From positions 1 through 64,000 of the forward strand of contig CAWJBI010000050.1 in the NCBI GenBank assembly GCA_963841065.1: a DNA stretch of 64,000 nt, given 5' to 3'. Shown here in pieces: positions 19,862 to 27,788 of this stretch (the first letter of the stretch is position 1; every line of letters begins with the position of its first letter). Source of the DNA: M0108 sp963841065 (GTDB lineage: Bacteria; Pseudomonadota; Gammaproteobacteria; Chromatiales; Chromatiaceae). Below the pieces are notes generated by a model. The model saw nothing but the letters and a program-made list of their open reading frames with translations, was not told the DNA's origin and did no database searches. The translations under genes were made by a program, and so were the position numbers.

Positions 19862-20263
19862 ATGACACCTAATCGTCCCTACCTGATCCGCGCCCTTTAT
19901 GAGTGGATCCTGGACAATGACATGACGCCGCATCTGCTGGTGGATACCAGTCGCTCCCCCACCGTGGTGCCCTCCCAGTTTGTCCAGGACGGCAAGATCG
20001 TCCTCAACGTCAGCCCCGGCGCCGTGCGCGGACTGGTCATCGGCAACGACCAAATCGTCTTCAACGCCCGCTTCTCGGGCCGTCCCATGGATGTCCTGGT
20101 CCCGGTCGAGGCCGTCATGGGTATCTATGCCCGCGAAAACGGCCATGGCATGCTCTTCCCCGAGGATGAAGGGGACGCCAACCCCCCATCCCCGCCCGAC
20201 AAGGGCCCCCCGTCTCCCCTTAAACCCAAACGCGGAAAACCCAACCTACGGGTCGTCAAGTAG
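19862..20263 (+). CDS. sspB: ClpXP adaptor SspB
   Basis: Delivers ssrA-tagged proteins to the ClpXP protease. The 133-residue protein starts with the conserved PYLIRALYEWILDNDMTPHL and has the substrate-groove residues in GKIVLNVSP and NARFSGRP. A flexible proline-rich tail leads to the ClpX-binding end RGKPNLRVVK. It forms the standard sspAB operon behind petABC. It is convergent with the DUF3301 gene, with only eight bases between the stops. Confidence 0.95.
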   Translation: MTPNRPYLIRALYEWILDNDMTPHLLVDTSRSPTVVPSQFVQDGKIVLNVSPGAVRGLVIGNDQIVFNARFSGRPMDVLVPVEAVMGIYARENGHGMLFPEDEGDANPPSPPDKGPPSPLKPKRGKPNLRVVK

Positions 20264-20271
20264 CCGCGGAT

Positions 20272-20586
20272 TCAGGCATCCCAAGTCCGCCCCGGCAGTC
20301 CGAAGCTGATCTCCTCCAGGTACAGGCCCACCAGGGTCAGATAGCCGCCCTGGCGTCCCGAGCCTTCCTCGCTGAATTCGAATCGATAGGTGCGCCTCAG
20401 CCGCAGCCCATCGGTTGTCCAGCGCACCCGCAGGCGGCGCAGGGCCACCGTCTGGTCGAGAAACTGGAGTTCGCGCTCCTCGCAGGCCGCGCGGCAGATA
20501 CCGAGGGCCAACTCCCGCGCCCGCAGGCTATCGAGCCAGTACCAGCCGATGAGTAGCAGGACAAAAATGGCCAGGAGGCTTTCCAT
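20272..20586 (-). CDS. DUF3301 family membrane-anchored protein
   Basis: A 104-residue protein with one N-terminal hydrophobic segment (LLAIFVLLLIGWYWLDSLRA). A cytoplasmic domain follows, rich in RLRVRWT/RLRRTYRFEFSE, the pattern of the DUF3301 family found across gammaproteobacteria. Function is unknown. ATG 20586 is chosen so that the membrane helix begins at residue 3; an upstream in-frame start at 20637 only adds unconserved residues. Confidence 0.82.
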   Translation of the reverse strand: MESLLAIFVLLLIGWYWLDSLRARELALGICRAACEERELQFLDQTVALRRLRVRWTTDGLRLRRTYRFEFSEEGSGRQGGYLTLVGLYLEEISFGLPGRTWDA

Positions 20587-21054
20587 AGAGGGGCTCGGGC
20601 GAACCAGGGTTCGTGTTAGCGGGGGCTTGTTTGGCAAGGAAGTTAGCGTGGTGGGCTTGGGGAGACGCCTTTATTTTCCGAGGATAGCATAGGACCCCGT
20701 CAGTCGCGGCGGCGGTGCCAAGGGTGGCGGCCCGGCGTCGCAACCCATGCCGAACGGAAGCCGAGTCAGCGGGCCAGGAGGATTTCCGGCCTTAATCGTA
20801 CGCATCCAGGGTTCCCAGGTCCGTAACCATCTCCGGCCCAGAGGGGAGGGTGCTATCATTATCCTCGGCGTAACCTTCGGCATGATGCCCAAGACTTCAT
20901 GACGAGGTTCGCCAGCCGGCATTTCCCGCGACGGGGTCTCTCGCCGATAGGATTTGCCATCAACCCGCGATCAGTCGCCTTGTGTTGCGAGGGGTCGTGT
21001 TTTCCCATGTCCTTGCCTGGCCGCCATGCCGGGAATGTTGTAGGACCACCCTAA
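20587..21054. other. Intergenic region, no gene seen
   Basis: About 470 bases between the divergent DUF3301 gene and the SulP transporter. Nothing coding stands out. It must contain promoters for both flanking genes, but I could not pick convincing -35/-10 pairs. Confidence 0.4.
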
Positions 21055-22716
21055 ATGAATTTGATCAACGGCCTTCATTTCAGAAACCTGCGCGGGGATA
21101 TCTACGGTGGCATCACCGCCGGGGTGGTGGCCTTACCATTAGCCTTGGCCATGGGCGTCGCCTCCGGCGCCGGACCCATCGCGGGTATGTATGGCGCCAT
21201 CTTCGTGGGCTTCTTCGCCGCCCTGTTCGGTGGCACTCCCGCTCAGGTCTCGGGTCCCACCGGCCCCATGACGGTGGTCATGGCGGCAATCTTCACCCAA
21301 TACACGGCCATGTTTCCGGACGACCCGGCGCGGGGCGCGGCCCTGGCCTTTACCGTGGTCATGCTGGGCGGCCTATTCCAGATTCTGTTTGGCTTCCTCA
21401 AGATTGGCAAATTCATCGAGTTGGTACCGCACCCGGTCGTTTCGGGCTTTATGAGCGGCATCGGGGTCATCATCATCCTTTTGCAACTGCCGCCCCTGCT
21501 GGGCTACCCCACCCAGGCCGGCCCCCTGGCCTCGGCGGAGGTCTTGCCCCTGGCCCTCGACCATATCGTTTTCGACGCCGTCATCCTGGGCGCTATCTCC
21601 CTGGCCATTGTCTTGTTTCTGCCGAAGAAGATCGGACGCCTCATCCCCTCGCCCCTGGTGGCCCTCATCGTGGGGACCCTGGTTTATATGCTGTTCCTGC
21701 GTGGCGGCAATGCCTCGATCCTTGGCCAGATCCCCACCGGTTTGCCGGAGCCCCGGATGCCGACCTTCGAGTTCACCCTGCTGCCCATGATGCTCCAGTC
21801 CGCCCTGACCCTGGCGGCCTTGGGTGCCATCGATTCCCTGCTGACTTCCCTGGTGGCGGACAACATCACCCGCACCTACCACAAATCGGACCGGGAACTC
21901 ATCGGCCAGGGCATCGGTAACACCATCGCGGGATTGTTCGGCGGCCTGCCGGGCGCGGGCGCCACCATGCGGACCGTGGTCAATGTCAAGTCAGGCGGTC
22001 AGACCCCCCTCTCCGGCGCCCTGCATTCGGTCGTCCTGCTGGCCATCGCCCTGGGCGCTGGCGCCCTGGCGAGCAATATCCCCAATGCCGTGCTGGCGGG
22101 CATCCTGATCAAGGTCGGCATCGACATCATCGACTGGGACTATCTCAAGCACCTGCGCCATGCCCCCAAGGCCGGCGTGACCATGATGCTGGTGGTGCTG
22201 GTGATGACCGTTTTCGTCGATCTCATCATTGCCGTGGCCACGGGTATGGTCATGGCCAGCATGGTCTTCATGAAGCGCCATTCGGATCTGCAACTCCAGA
22301 GCATCAAGACCATCCGTGAGGTGGACGAGGACACCCCCTTGTCGCCGGAGGAGGCGGAAATTTTCCGGGCGGCCCAGGGCCGTATCCTCCTGGTCCATCT
22401 GGGTGGACCCATGAGCTTTGGCGCCGCCAAGGGCATGGCCCGGCTCCTGGCCCAGTTTGACGAGTACGACAGCCTCATCCTGGAGTTGACCGACATGCCC
22501 CAGATCGACTTTACCGCCTCGCGCGCCCTCTTCGATATGGTGACGGACGCCAAGTCCATGGGGCGCGAGGTCTTTCTGGTCGGCACGCGCAAACCCGTCC
22601 AGGAGATGTTGACCAAGCAGGGCATCATCGCCGAGGTGCCCGCGGGCCACCGGGTCGAGAAGCGTCTGGCCGCCCTCCAGGAGGCCCAGCGATTGTTGCG
22701 GGCGAAGCAGGCCTAG
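21055..22716 (+). CDS. SulP-family anion transporter with STAS domain
   Basis: Inner-membrane anion transporter of the SLC26/SulP family, 553 residues. The signature GGITAGVVALPLALAMGVASGAGPIAGMYGA is at residues 18-48, and FGGTPAQVSGPTGPMTV is the conserved anion-site region. About 12-14 membrane helices follow to residue 415, then a cytoplasmic STAS domain (residues about 435-550). The STAS domain has DFTASRALFDM where phosphorylatable anti-anti-sigma relatives have DSS/DSSG. Members transport sulfate, bicarbonate (BicA) or other anions; the sequence alone does not say which. Bicarbonate or sulfate would both suit an autotrophic sulfur bacterium. Confidence 0.93.
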   Translation: MNLINGLHFRNLRGDIYGGITAGVVALPLALAMGVASGAGPIAGMYGAIFVGFFAALFGGTPAQVSGPTGPMTVVMAAIFTQYTAMFPDDPARGAALAFTVVMLGGLFQILFGFLKIGKFIELVPHPVVSGFMSGIGVIIILLQLPPLLGYPTQAGPLASAEVLPLALDHIVFDAVILGAISLAIVLFLPKKIGRLIPSPLVALIVGTLVYMLFLRGGNASILGQIPTGLPEPRMPTFEFTLLPMMLQSALTLAALGAIDSLLTSLVADNITRTYHKSDRELIGQGIGNTIAGLFGGLPGAGATMRTVVNVKSGGQTPLSGALHSVVLLAIALGAGALASNIPNAVLAGILIKVGIDIIDWDYLKHLRHAPKAGVTMMLVVLVMTVFVDLIIAVATGMVMASMVFMKRHSDLQLQSIKTIREVDEDTPLSPEEAEIFRAAQGRILLVHLGGPMSFGAAKGMARLLAQFDEYDSLILELTDMPQIDFTASRALFDMVTDAKSMGREVFLVGTRKPVQEMLTKQGIIAEVPAGHRVEKRLAALQEAQRLLRAKQA

Positions 22717-22724
22717 TCGTTGGC

Positions 22725-22868
22725 ATGAGTGTTGAAGCCGAAATGGCCACCTTCCTGAAGCCCCTCGGGCCCGCTGCTCTGGCGTTAACAGCCTTACTCC
22801 AGATCGGGCTGATCTTCTATCTGATCAGGCGCGGCCGGCCCCCGGGGACGTGGAAAAACGACTTTTAG
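22725..22868 (+). CDS. Possible 47-residue single-span membrane protein
   Basis: A short ORF 8 bases after the SulP gene: an N-terminal acidic segment, one hydrophobic helix (about residues 16-34, ALALTALLQIGLIFYLI), then a basic RRGRPPGTWKND tail. Codon third positions are GC-rich, as in real genes nearby. The ribosome site is weak, which fits translational coupling to the transporter gene. I recognise no family. It could be a small accessory subunit of the transporter or chance. Confidence 0.45.
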   Translation: MSVEAEMATFLKPLGPAALALTALLQIGLIFYLIRRGRPPGTWKNDF

Positions 22869-22911
22869 CTTGACGCCCGCAACCCCGCTCACTAAGATGC
22901 CATCCTTTCCT

Positions 22912-22988
<77 letters not shown>

Positions 22989-23003
22989 AAATATAAATAA
23001 ATC

Positions 23004-23026
23004 AGCCCCCTAATAGGGGCTTTTTT
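23004..23026 (+). terminator. Intrinsic terminator after tRNA-Met
   Basis: Stem AGCCCC with GGGGCT around a short AT-rich loop, followed by six T, 16 bases after the tRNA. Confidence 0.85.
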
Positions 23027-23195
23027 ATGTCGGTGGGAATTGGGGCTAATCAGGGCGTCTCCTGGCTACATTTTCCGAAGGCCCTATGTTGGGATTCTCC
23101 CTCCCTACTCGGCCGAGATCCATTTGGGATCGCCCTATAGCTGCATCGGAGCGGCCGTCGTCTATCTCTGGGCCGAGACCCTGGGATCCACTGGA

Positions 23196-24518
23196 TCAAG
23201 CGGCCTCGTCTAAGGTCTCGGGATCGTCTACAAGCGAATTCCGCTCCAAGCGTTTATGGTTGACCAACAGCGTCGTCACAGTCCGCCCGGACACATTGAA
23301 GTGCACTGCCGCGTCCTCGCTTGCCTGCTCCGAGTAGTCGCCGTCAAGGAGATCGTCCAACGCCTCGAACGGGCATAGGAGTTCGGCAGCGAAGGCGCGT
23401 TGCAGCTTTTGACGGTAGGTGTGGGCCCGGGTGACGGGGAGCAGGCGTTCATTGAGGCCGCTAGCGATCCTGTCGCCGAGCAGGCGGGCGAGTTCAAAGC
23501 GGCGACCCGTGAGGTAATTAGACCGGAGTACGATGCGGCCCGACGCCCGCGACTTGTCGTCAAGACAGAAGGCGAGGGGCGTGCCTTCCGTCGGTCTCAG
23601 CACCTCCGGTGAGACGGCGCAAAGCTCGGCGAGACGCTTATCTGGCATAGGTTCCTGCGCTAGCCCTTGTTGTTCGCGCAGTGCCCGCGCCGCTGCATAT
23701 CCCTGTCGCCAGGCCGGGACCCGCCCCTGCGCGTTGAGGTCGAGACCCTCAATGTGGGCCATGTCGGCTGGGCGCGTCCTTTTCCCCAGGCCCCTCGCCA
23801 GGGACGCGAGATCGGCAGCAGTGAGGAGCTTGCGTCCCGGTAGGTGACCTGCCGACATCTCGATGACCGCGTCGCGGCCAAGCTCGTCGGCATCGGCGAG
23901 TAACTGGAGGATCTGGGCCGAATCGCCCTCGTCCGCGTCGCATCCCAGGACGGCCTCCAATTCCCGTTGGGCCGCACTGTCCGGGTCGGCGCGTTCAGCC
24001 AGGACTTCGCTCCAGATCTGATCGAAGTTGGTAGGGACAACATGGTCCGCTCTGAGCTTGCCTTGAATCTGTGCCATGAATTCATCGACGGCCGATTCGA
24101 ATTGTCGGGTGGGAACGACCGCCGCCCAGTCGGCGGTATATCGAAATGCGCTAAACCCCTGTGGGTGGGTCGGCTTTGCCATCAGCGTGGTTCGCTCACG
24201 GTCGGAGAAAATCGTAATGTTAGGCCAGAGGTATCCGGCCCCGACCGTGCCCAAGCAATGCGCGAAATGCCAATCGGCCTTGAGGGTGTCAGGCCTTGGC
24301 TCGCGCGCCAGGCGCCACCAGTTCCAGGCTAGCCACTCGGCCAAGTGGTAGCCGGACACCAAGGGGCCGTCCCGGGCGCAGTCGATGAAGCCGTCCTGGC
24401 CTTCTGTAAGCAGGATGTCGCCAAGCCTGACCCTCAGCATACCGAAGCAGGACATCTCCTCGGGGGGACCCTCCGCAAGGCGCTCCCATTGGCAGGCGAT
24501 ATTCAGGCTGTTACTCAT
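23196..24518 (-). CDS. Large protein with degenerate ImmA/IrrE-like C-terminal domain
   Basis: A 440-residue protein. The N-terminal ~130 residues form a conserved-looking domain I cannot name, rich in Trp (GYHLAEWLAWNWWRL, GYLWPNITIFSD). The C-terminal part aligns with the ImmA/IrrE metallopeptidase fold. The RFxLAHELGH helix is recognisable at residues 340-349, but the zinc motif HELGH reads RLLGD and the later glutamate ligand is also missing. The following AFAAELLCPFEAL and the winged-helix-like end (HFNVSGRTVTTLLVNHKRL) are typical of the family. It is therefore probably a non-catalytic member. The start overlaps the stop of the upstream 140-residue gene as ATGA, so the two are translationally coupled. 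The pair sits beside a tRNA and looks less GC-rich than its surroundings. Confidence 0.75.
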   Translation of the reverse strand: MSNSLNIACQWERLAEGPPEEMSCFGMLRVRLGDILLTEGQDGFIDCARDGPLVSGYHLAEWLAWNWWRLAREPRPDTLKADWHFAHCLGTVGAGYLWPNITIFSDRERTTLMAKPTHPQGFSAFRYTADWAAVVPTRQFESAVDEFMAQIQGKLRADHVVPTNFDQIWSEVLAERADPDSAAQRELEAVLGCDADEGDSAQILQLLADADELGRDAVIEMSAGHLPGRKLLTAADLASLARGLGKRTRPADMAHIEGLDLNAQGRVPAWRQGYAAARALREQQGLAQEPMPDKRLAELCAVSPEVLRPTEGTPLAFCLDDKSRASGRIVLRSNYLTGRRFELARLLGDRIASGLNERLLPVTRAHTYRQKLQRAFAAELLCPFEALDDLLDGDYSEQASEDAAVHFNVSGRTVTTLLVNHKRLERNSLVDDPETLDEAA

Positions 24519-24937
24519 CGCTCGCTCCAAGCCTTCAGTACGCACTCTCTCTGGTGTTTCTCGCCTTCCTTATCGAGCCTGTAGCCGTGGTAGCCGTCTC
24601 GGTCCCACTTTGCCTCGTAAGCTTCGCCTTGGTCGTCGACGCTCCAGACATATTTCGGCCAGCCTTCGACGCGAGCTGTGCTGACCATACCCTTTCGCAC
24701 CCCAGCGACGAACAGCGCCTGCGCCTCCCCAGCCCGGACCGGACGCAGATCGTCGCACAACGACTTGGCTGGGCGCGGATTGATCGGTGGTTGGAAGCCA
24801 TAGTCGGCCGGGTGCCTTTTGTGGAGTGCGCTACCCCTATAGCGTGCTTCGGCAAGCAGGGTGTCCTGCTGCTCAGGACCCCAAGATCCTGGGTTCTCGA
24901 TCCGGCGCTTGGGATTATTAGATTGGCGATTTGGCAT
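24515..24937 (-). CDS. 140-residue partner of the ImmA/IrrE-like gene, unknown
   Basis: First gene of a two-gene operon with the 440-residue protein. It encodes a soluble, charged protein without signal or membrane segments. Recognisable blocks are LHKRHPADYGFQPP, KSLCDDLRP, GVRKGMVS and GWPKYVWSVDDQGEAYEAKWDRDGYHGY. The last block reads like a small beta-rich domain, similar in flavour to toxin or DNA-mimic folds, but I do not recognise a family. The gene pairing and tight overlap suggest that the products work together. Confidence 0.7.
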   Translation of the reverse strand: MPNRQSNNPKRRIENPGSWGPEQQDTLLAEARYRGSALHKRHPADYGFQPPINPRPAKSLCDDLRPVRAGEAQALFVAGVRKGMVSTARVEGWPKYVWSVDDQGEAYEAKWDRDGYHGYRLDKEGEKHQRECVLKAWSER

Positions 24938-25344
24938 GGTTGGAGTGAACAGGTTGCCGGCGGCGGAGATACACGCTTCGTTAAGTCACGCGAGGGATGA
25001 TGGGCATGGTAGCCCGCACGCCCCCCGGATTCCACAAAGAGGCATGGATACCGTCAAGTAAGCCACCGCCAACGGCACGGCCAGGTATGCCCTGCGGCGT
25101 CCATCATGTCCGAGCGTAGACCCGATCTTTAGGGGATTAAGACGAAAAGGTCGCGAAGACCTTGCACAAAGACCGCCGTTCCTGAATCAATCCGTCTGCT
25201 ATCCCCCCCGCGCGGCCGGCCACAAGCTTGCCGTCCCTGCAACCTTACCCATCGTCTGGCATGCTGCGAGCTATGGGTATCGGTGCGCTGTGGGTGCCCA
25301 GGATTTCTTCAACGGTGGTGACGGCTACAGAGAGGAGTCGAACA
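24938..25344. other. Intergenic region, no gene seen
   Basis: About 400 bases separating the two-gene module from the small exported proteins. It has mixed base composition, with an AT-richer patch around 25120-25160. I see no convincing ORF, tRNA or integrase remnant, and no second copy of the tRNA-Met 3' end that would mark an attachment site. Confidence 0.4.
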
Positions 25345-25584
25345 GTGAAAGCATTATGGGTGTTAGGCGCGGCGGGTTTCTTCCTCATGGCGGACGGTTA
25401 CGCCAGCGACACCCCGCCCATCCCGCGGATGTCCAGCGTCTGCCCGCCGGGGTATGCCCGGAACGGCGCCTATTGCGTGCCTGTGGCCGACAATCCGAAA
25501 CCGGCAATCCCGCGGGAATCCAGCGTCTGTCCGCCGGGTTACTACCGGAACGGCGCCTACTGTGTGCAGAACGTGCGTAAATGA
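25345..25584 (+). CDS. Small exported protein with two CPPGYxRNGxYC repeats
   Basis: A 79-residue protein starting with GTG, preceded by AGAGAGGAG. It has a signal peptide ending near MADGYAS. The mature part is two copies of a 29-residue unit, IPRxSSVCPPGYxRNGAYCV, at 25420 and 25507, still alike at the DNA level. Each unit has two cysteines that could form a disulfide in the periplasm or outside. Function is unknown. It is the first gene of a pair: the next start overlaps its stop. Confidence 0.65.
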   Translation: MKALWVLGAAGFFLMADGYASDTPPIPRMSSVCPPGYARNGAYCVPVADNPKPAIPRESSVCPPGYYRNGAYCVQNVRK

Positions 25585-25775
25585 CGAAGAGGCCGCCCAT
25601 CATGTCGATCAGAGCCCCGGCCGGCGTGCCCCTTGCTCGACTGATCGTCGCCGTCTTCCTGCTCATCGCGATCGCCCGGCCCCTCGCCGGCGAGGTGTTG
25701 GGCAGTCCATTCGCTCTGCCGCGCACGAATGGACAGGTCCTACCGCCCCCGCCGCCCAAGGTTGGCCCCGGGTGA
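25581..25775 (+). CDS. Small exported or anchored proline-rich protein
   Basis: A 64-residue ORF whose ATG overlaps the preceding stop (ATGA). It has a basic N-terminus, one hydrophobic stretch (LARLIVAVFLLIAIARPLAG) that could be a signal peptide or anchor, and a proline-rich tail ending VLPPPPPKVGPG. No family is recognised. The overlap with the upstream gene and its signal-like start support expression. Confidence 0.5.
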   Translation: MTKRPPIMSIRAPAGVPLARLIVAVFLLIAIARPLAGEVLGSPFALPRTNGQVLPPPPPKVGPG

Positions 25776-25847
25776 CGGTAAAGGGGGTCTTGGAGTAAGC
25801 TAATGGCCGTCGCATTTTCGCGCCCCAACAGCGGGCGGTGACTGAGG

Positions 25848-25874
25848 CCGGTGGGTGCTGAAATCGCCCACCGG
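25848..25874. terminator. Hairpin between the small exported genes and the beta-helix gene
   Basis: Perfect 8-bp inverted repeat CCGGTGGG with CCCACCGG around an 11-base loop. There is no long T run, so it is a weak or Rho-assisted terminator at best. Confidence 0.45.
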
Positions 25875-25971
25875 CTTCGCTATTATCAGAGCCTTATCCC
25901 TGGGCTCACTCACCATCCCCTTCGAGAACGCCGAGCCAGTAAACCAGGGCTCATCATCTGGAGTGCCTGCC

Positions 25972-27732
25972 GTGATTGGATCGAATCCCAGACTTGTCAC
26001 TTGGCTGACCGGTGCGCTTGGGCTCCTGGCCCTGGTGGGCCCTGCCAGCGCCATGGTTTTCTGCGTCAACAACGCGGTCACCTTGCACAAGGAACTCCTC
26101 GGGGCCGCCGCTAACGGGGAGGACGATGAGATCCACCTGGTGCAGGGGGTCTATGGCGGCAACTTTGTCTATACCAGCGCCGAGGCCAAGGGCTTGGCGG
26201 TGCTGGGCGGCTACTCGGAGGGCTGCGTCAGCCGCTCCCTGGACCCGGCCAATACCATCCTGGACGGCCAGCAAGCCGGCAGGGTGCTGGCGCTATTGGC
26301 GCCGGAGGTAGCGGCGGAGTTCACCATCGAGGGCCTGACCTTGCTGAATGGCAAGAGCTTCGCGGCGCCGGACGGCAATGGCGGTGGGCTATTGGCGAAT
26401 GCCGGTACGGAGGGCCTGGTTACCCTCAGGCATAATCAGATTCTGAACAATGTGGGTGCGGACGGGGGCGGCGCTTATGTGCGGGCGGGCAGCATCTCGC
26501 TGACTGCGAACAGCATTTATGATAATGCCGCTCGGGATGGTGATTATGGCGGCGGTGGCCTGAGTCTGGTCGGGAGCGTCGATCTTAGCCATAACCGGAT
26601 TCAGGCTAATACCTCCAACCGTTGCGGTGGGGGTATCCTGATCCTGGCCAGCAATGCCGTCTTGACCGAGAACCACATCGAGGACAATTCCAGCCGGCGC
26701 GGTGGGGGCGTTTGCGCCTATAACCACTTCTCCACCACGACGCTGGACCACAACCTGATTAACCATAATCGCGCGAGCGAAGGCGGAGGCGTTGCCCTCT
26801 ATGGCCCCGAGCGGGGTGCCGCCCTGCTGGTGGCTAACCAGTTCCTAGGCAATAGCGCCGTCTCCCGGGGGGGTGGTGTCCTGCTGTGGGGCAGCCATCA
26901 TGACGCCACGGTTATCGACAACCGCTTTTTCGAGAATAGCGCCCCGGAAGGCGGGGGGCTTTACGGGATGCTGTCCGATACCGTGACGACGCTCGCTAAC
27001 AATAGCCTGGCGAATAACGAGTCACCGTCTGATGGGGGCCTGAGTCTGCATCTCGCGGGAGCGGCGACCGCAACCAGTGCCCAGCTTGATAACCAGCCAC
27101 TTGCCCCGCACCCGCCCTTGGCCGCCGAGGGTTCCGGCCTCTCCGGTGGGTCGGGGGATGCCACCTTCTCGGCCCCCGAGGCCGAGACCATCAGTCAGCC
27201 ACCGGCCCCGCCGGCCCCGCCGGCCCCCGAGGCCGAGGTCATTAGCCAGCCCCCGGCCCCGCCGGAACCTCTCCTGGTCTTCTCGGACGATTTCGAGAAG
27301 GCCGATTTCACCGGACGCTGGGTCCAGGATGGTCAGCATGACTGGTTTGTTTCCCCGCAGCGGGCCAGGGTGGGTAGCCGCTCGGCGGAGATCGATGGCC
27401 CAGCGACGGATGCGCAACTGACCTCTATCGCGATCAGCCCTCAAGAGGCCACCACCGCCACCATTACCTTCGATTGGTTCATCGAAAGCAGTCTGGACTC
27501 CGGCGAGTATCTGGCCTTCGACGTTTCCATTGATGGGGGTAGCACCTGGACCGAAATGGCGCGGTTGAGCGGCGGCGGCAATCCCACGCCCGCCGAGAAC
27601 CGGTGGCATGCGGCCCGGATCGGACTGACGGGGCTGGCCCCCAAGGACCAGTTGCGCCTGCGGTTTCGCGGGTCCATGTCGGCCGGGGACGAAGACGCGA
27701 ACCTCGACAATCTGAGCGTGACGGTCCAGTAG
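25972..27732 (+). CDS. Secreted right-handed parallel beta-helix protein
   Basis: A 586-residue exported protein. GTG 25972 is chosen because the product then begins with a signal peptide (VTWLTGALGLLALVGPASA) and because the paralogue at 40510 starts with the same GTG context. A conserved module of about 110 residues follows (FCVNNAVTLHKELLGAAANGEDDEI, VLGGYSEGC, NTILDG). Next come roughly ten PbH1 beta-helix coils with GGG and NxIxxN turns. A proline-rich linker (SQPPAPPAPPAP) leads to a C-terminal jelly-roll-like domain (about residues 445-586, FSDDFEKADFTGRW to DNLSVTVQ). It could be an adhesin or polysaccharide-active protein; no catalytic motif is evident. Confidence 0.82.
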   Translation: MIGSNPRLVTWLTGALGLLALVGPASAMVFCVNNAVTLHKELLGAAANGEDDEIHLVQGVYGGNFVYTSAEAKGLAVLGGYSEGCVSRSLDPANTILDGQQAGRVLALLAPEVAAEFTIEGLTLLNGKSFAAPDGNGGGLLANAGTEGLVTLRHNQILNNVGADGGGAYVRAGSISLTANSIYDNAARDGDYGGGGLSLVGSVDLSHNRIQANTSNRCGGGILILASNAVLTENHIEDNSSRRGGGVCAYNHFSTTTLDHNLINHNRASEGGGVALYGPERGAALLVANQFLGNSAVSRGGGVLLWGSHHDATVIDNRFFENSAPEGGGLYGMLSDTVTTLANNSLANNESPSDGGLSLHLAGAATATSAQLDNQPLAPHPPLAAEGSGLSGGSGDATFSAPEAETISQPPAPPAPPAPEAEVISQPPAPPEPLLVFSDDFEKADFTGRWVQDGQHDWFVSPQRARVGSRSAEIDGPATDAQLTSIAISPQEATTATITFDWFIESSLDSGEYLAFDVSIDGGSTWTEMARLSGGGNPTPAENRWHAARIGLTGLAPKDQLRLRFRGSMSAGDEDANLDNLSVTVQ

Positions 27733-27788
27733 CGCTTATCTAGGGGTATAGTCCAGCCTGGTTTGGCCCCGAGCCAGCAAATTTGCTT

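Noticed and set aside
20740..20760. CCCATGCCGAACGG resembles a conserved 5S rRNA segment
   Set aside because: The flanking sequence does not match 5S rRNA and there is no rRNA operon nearby.
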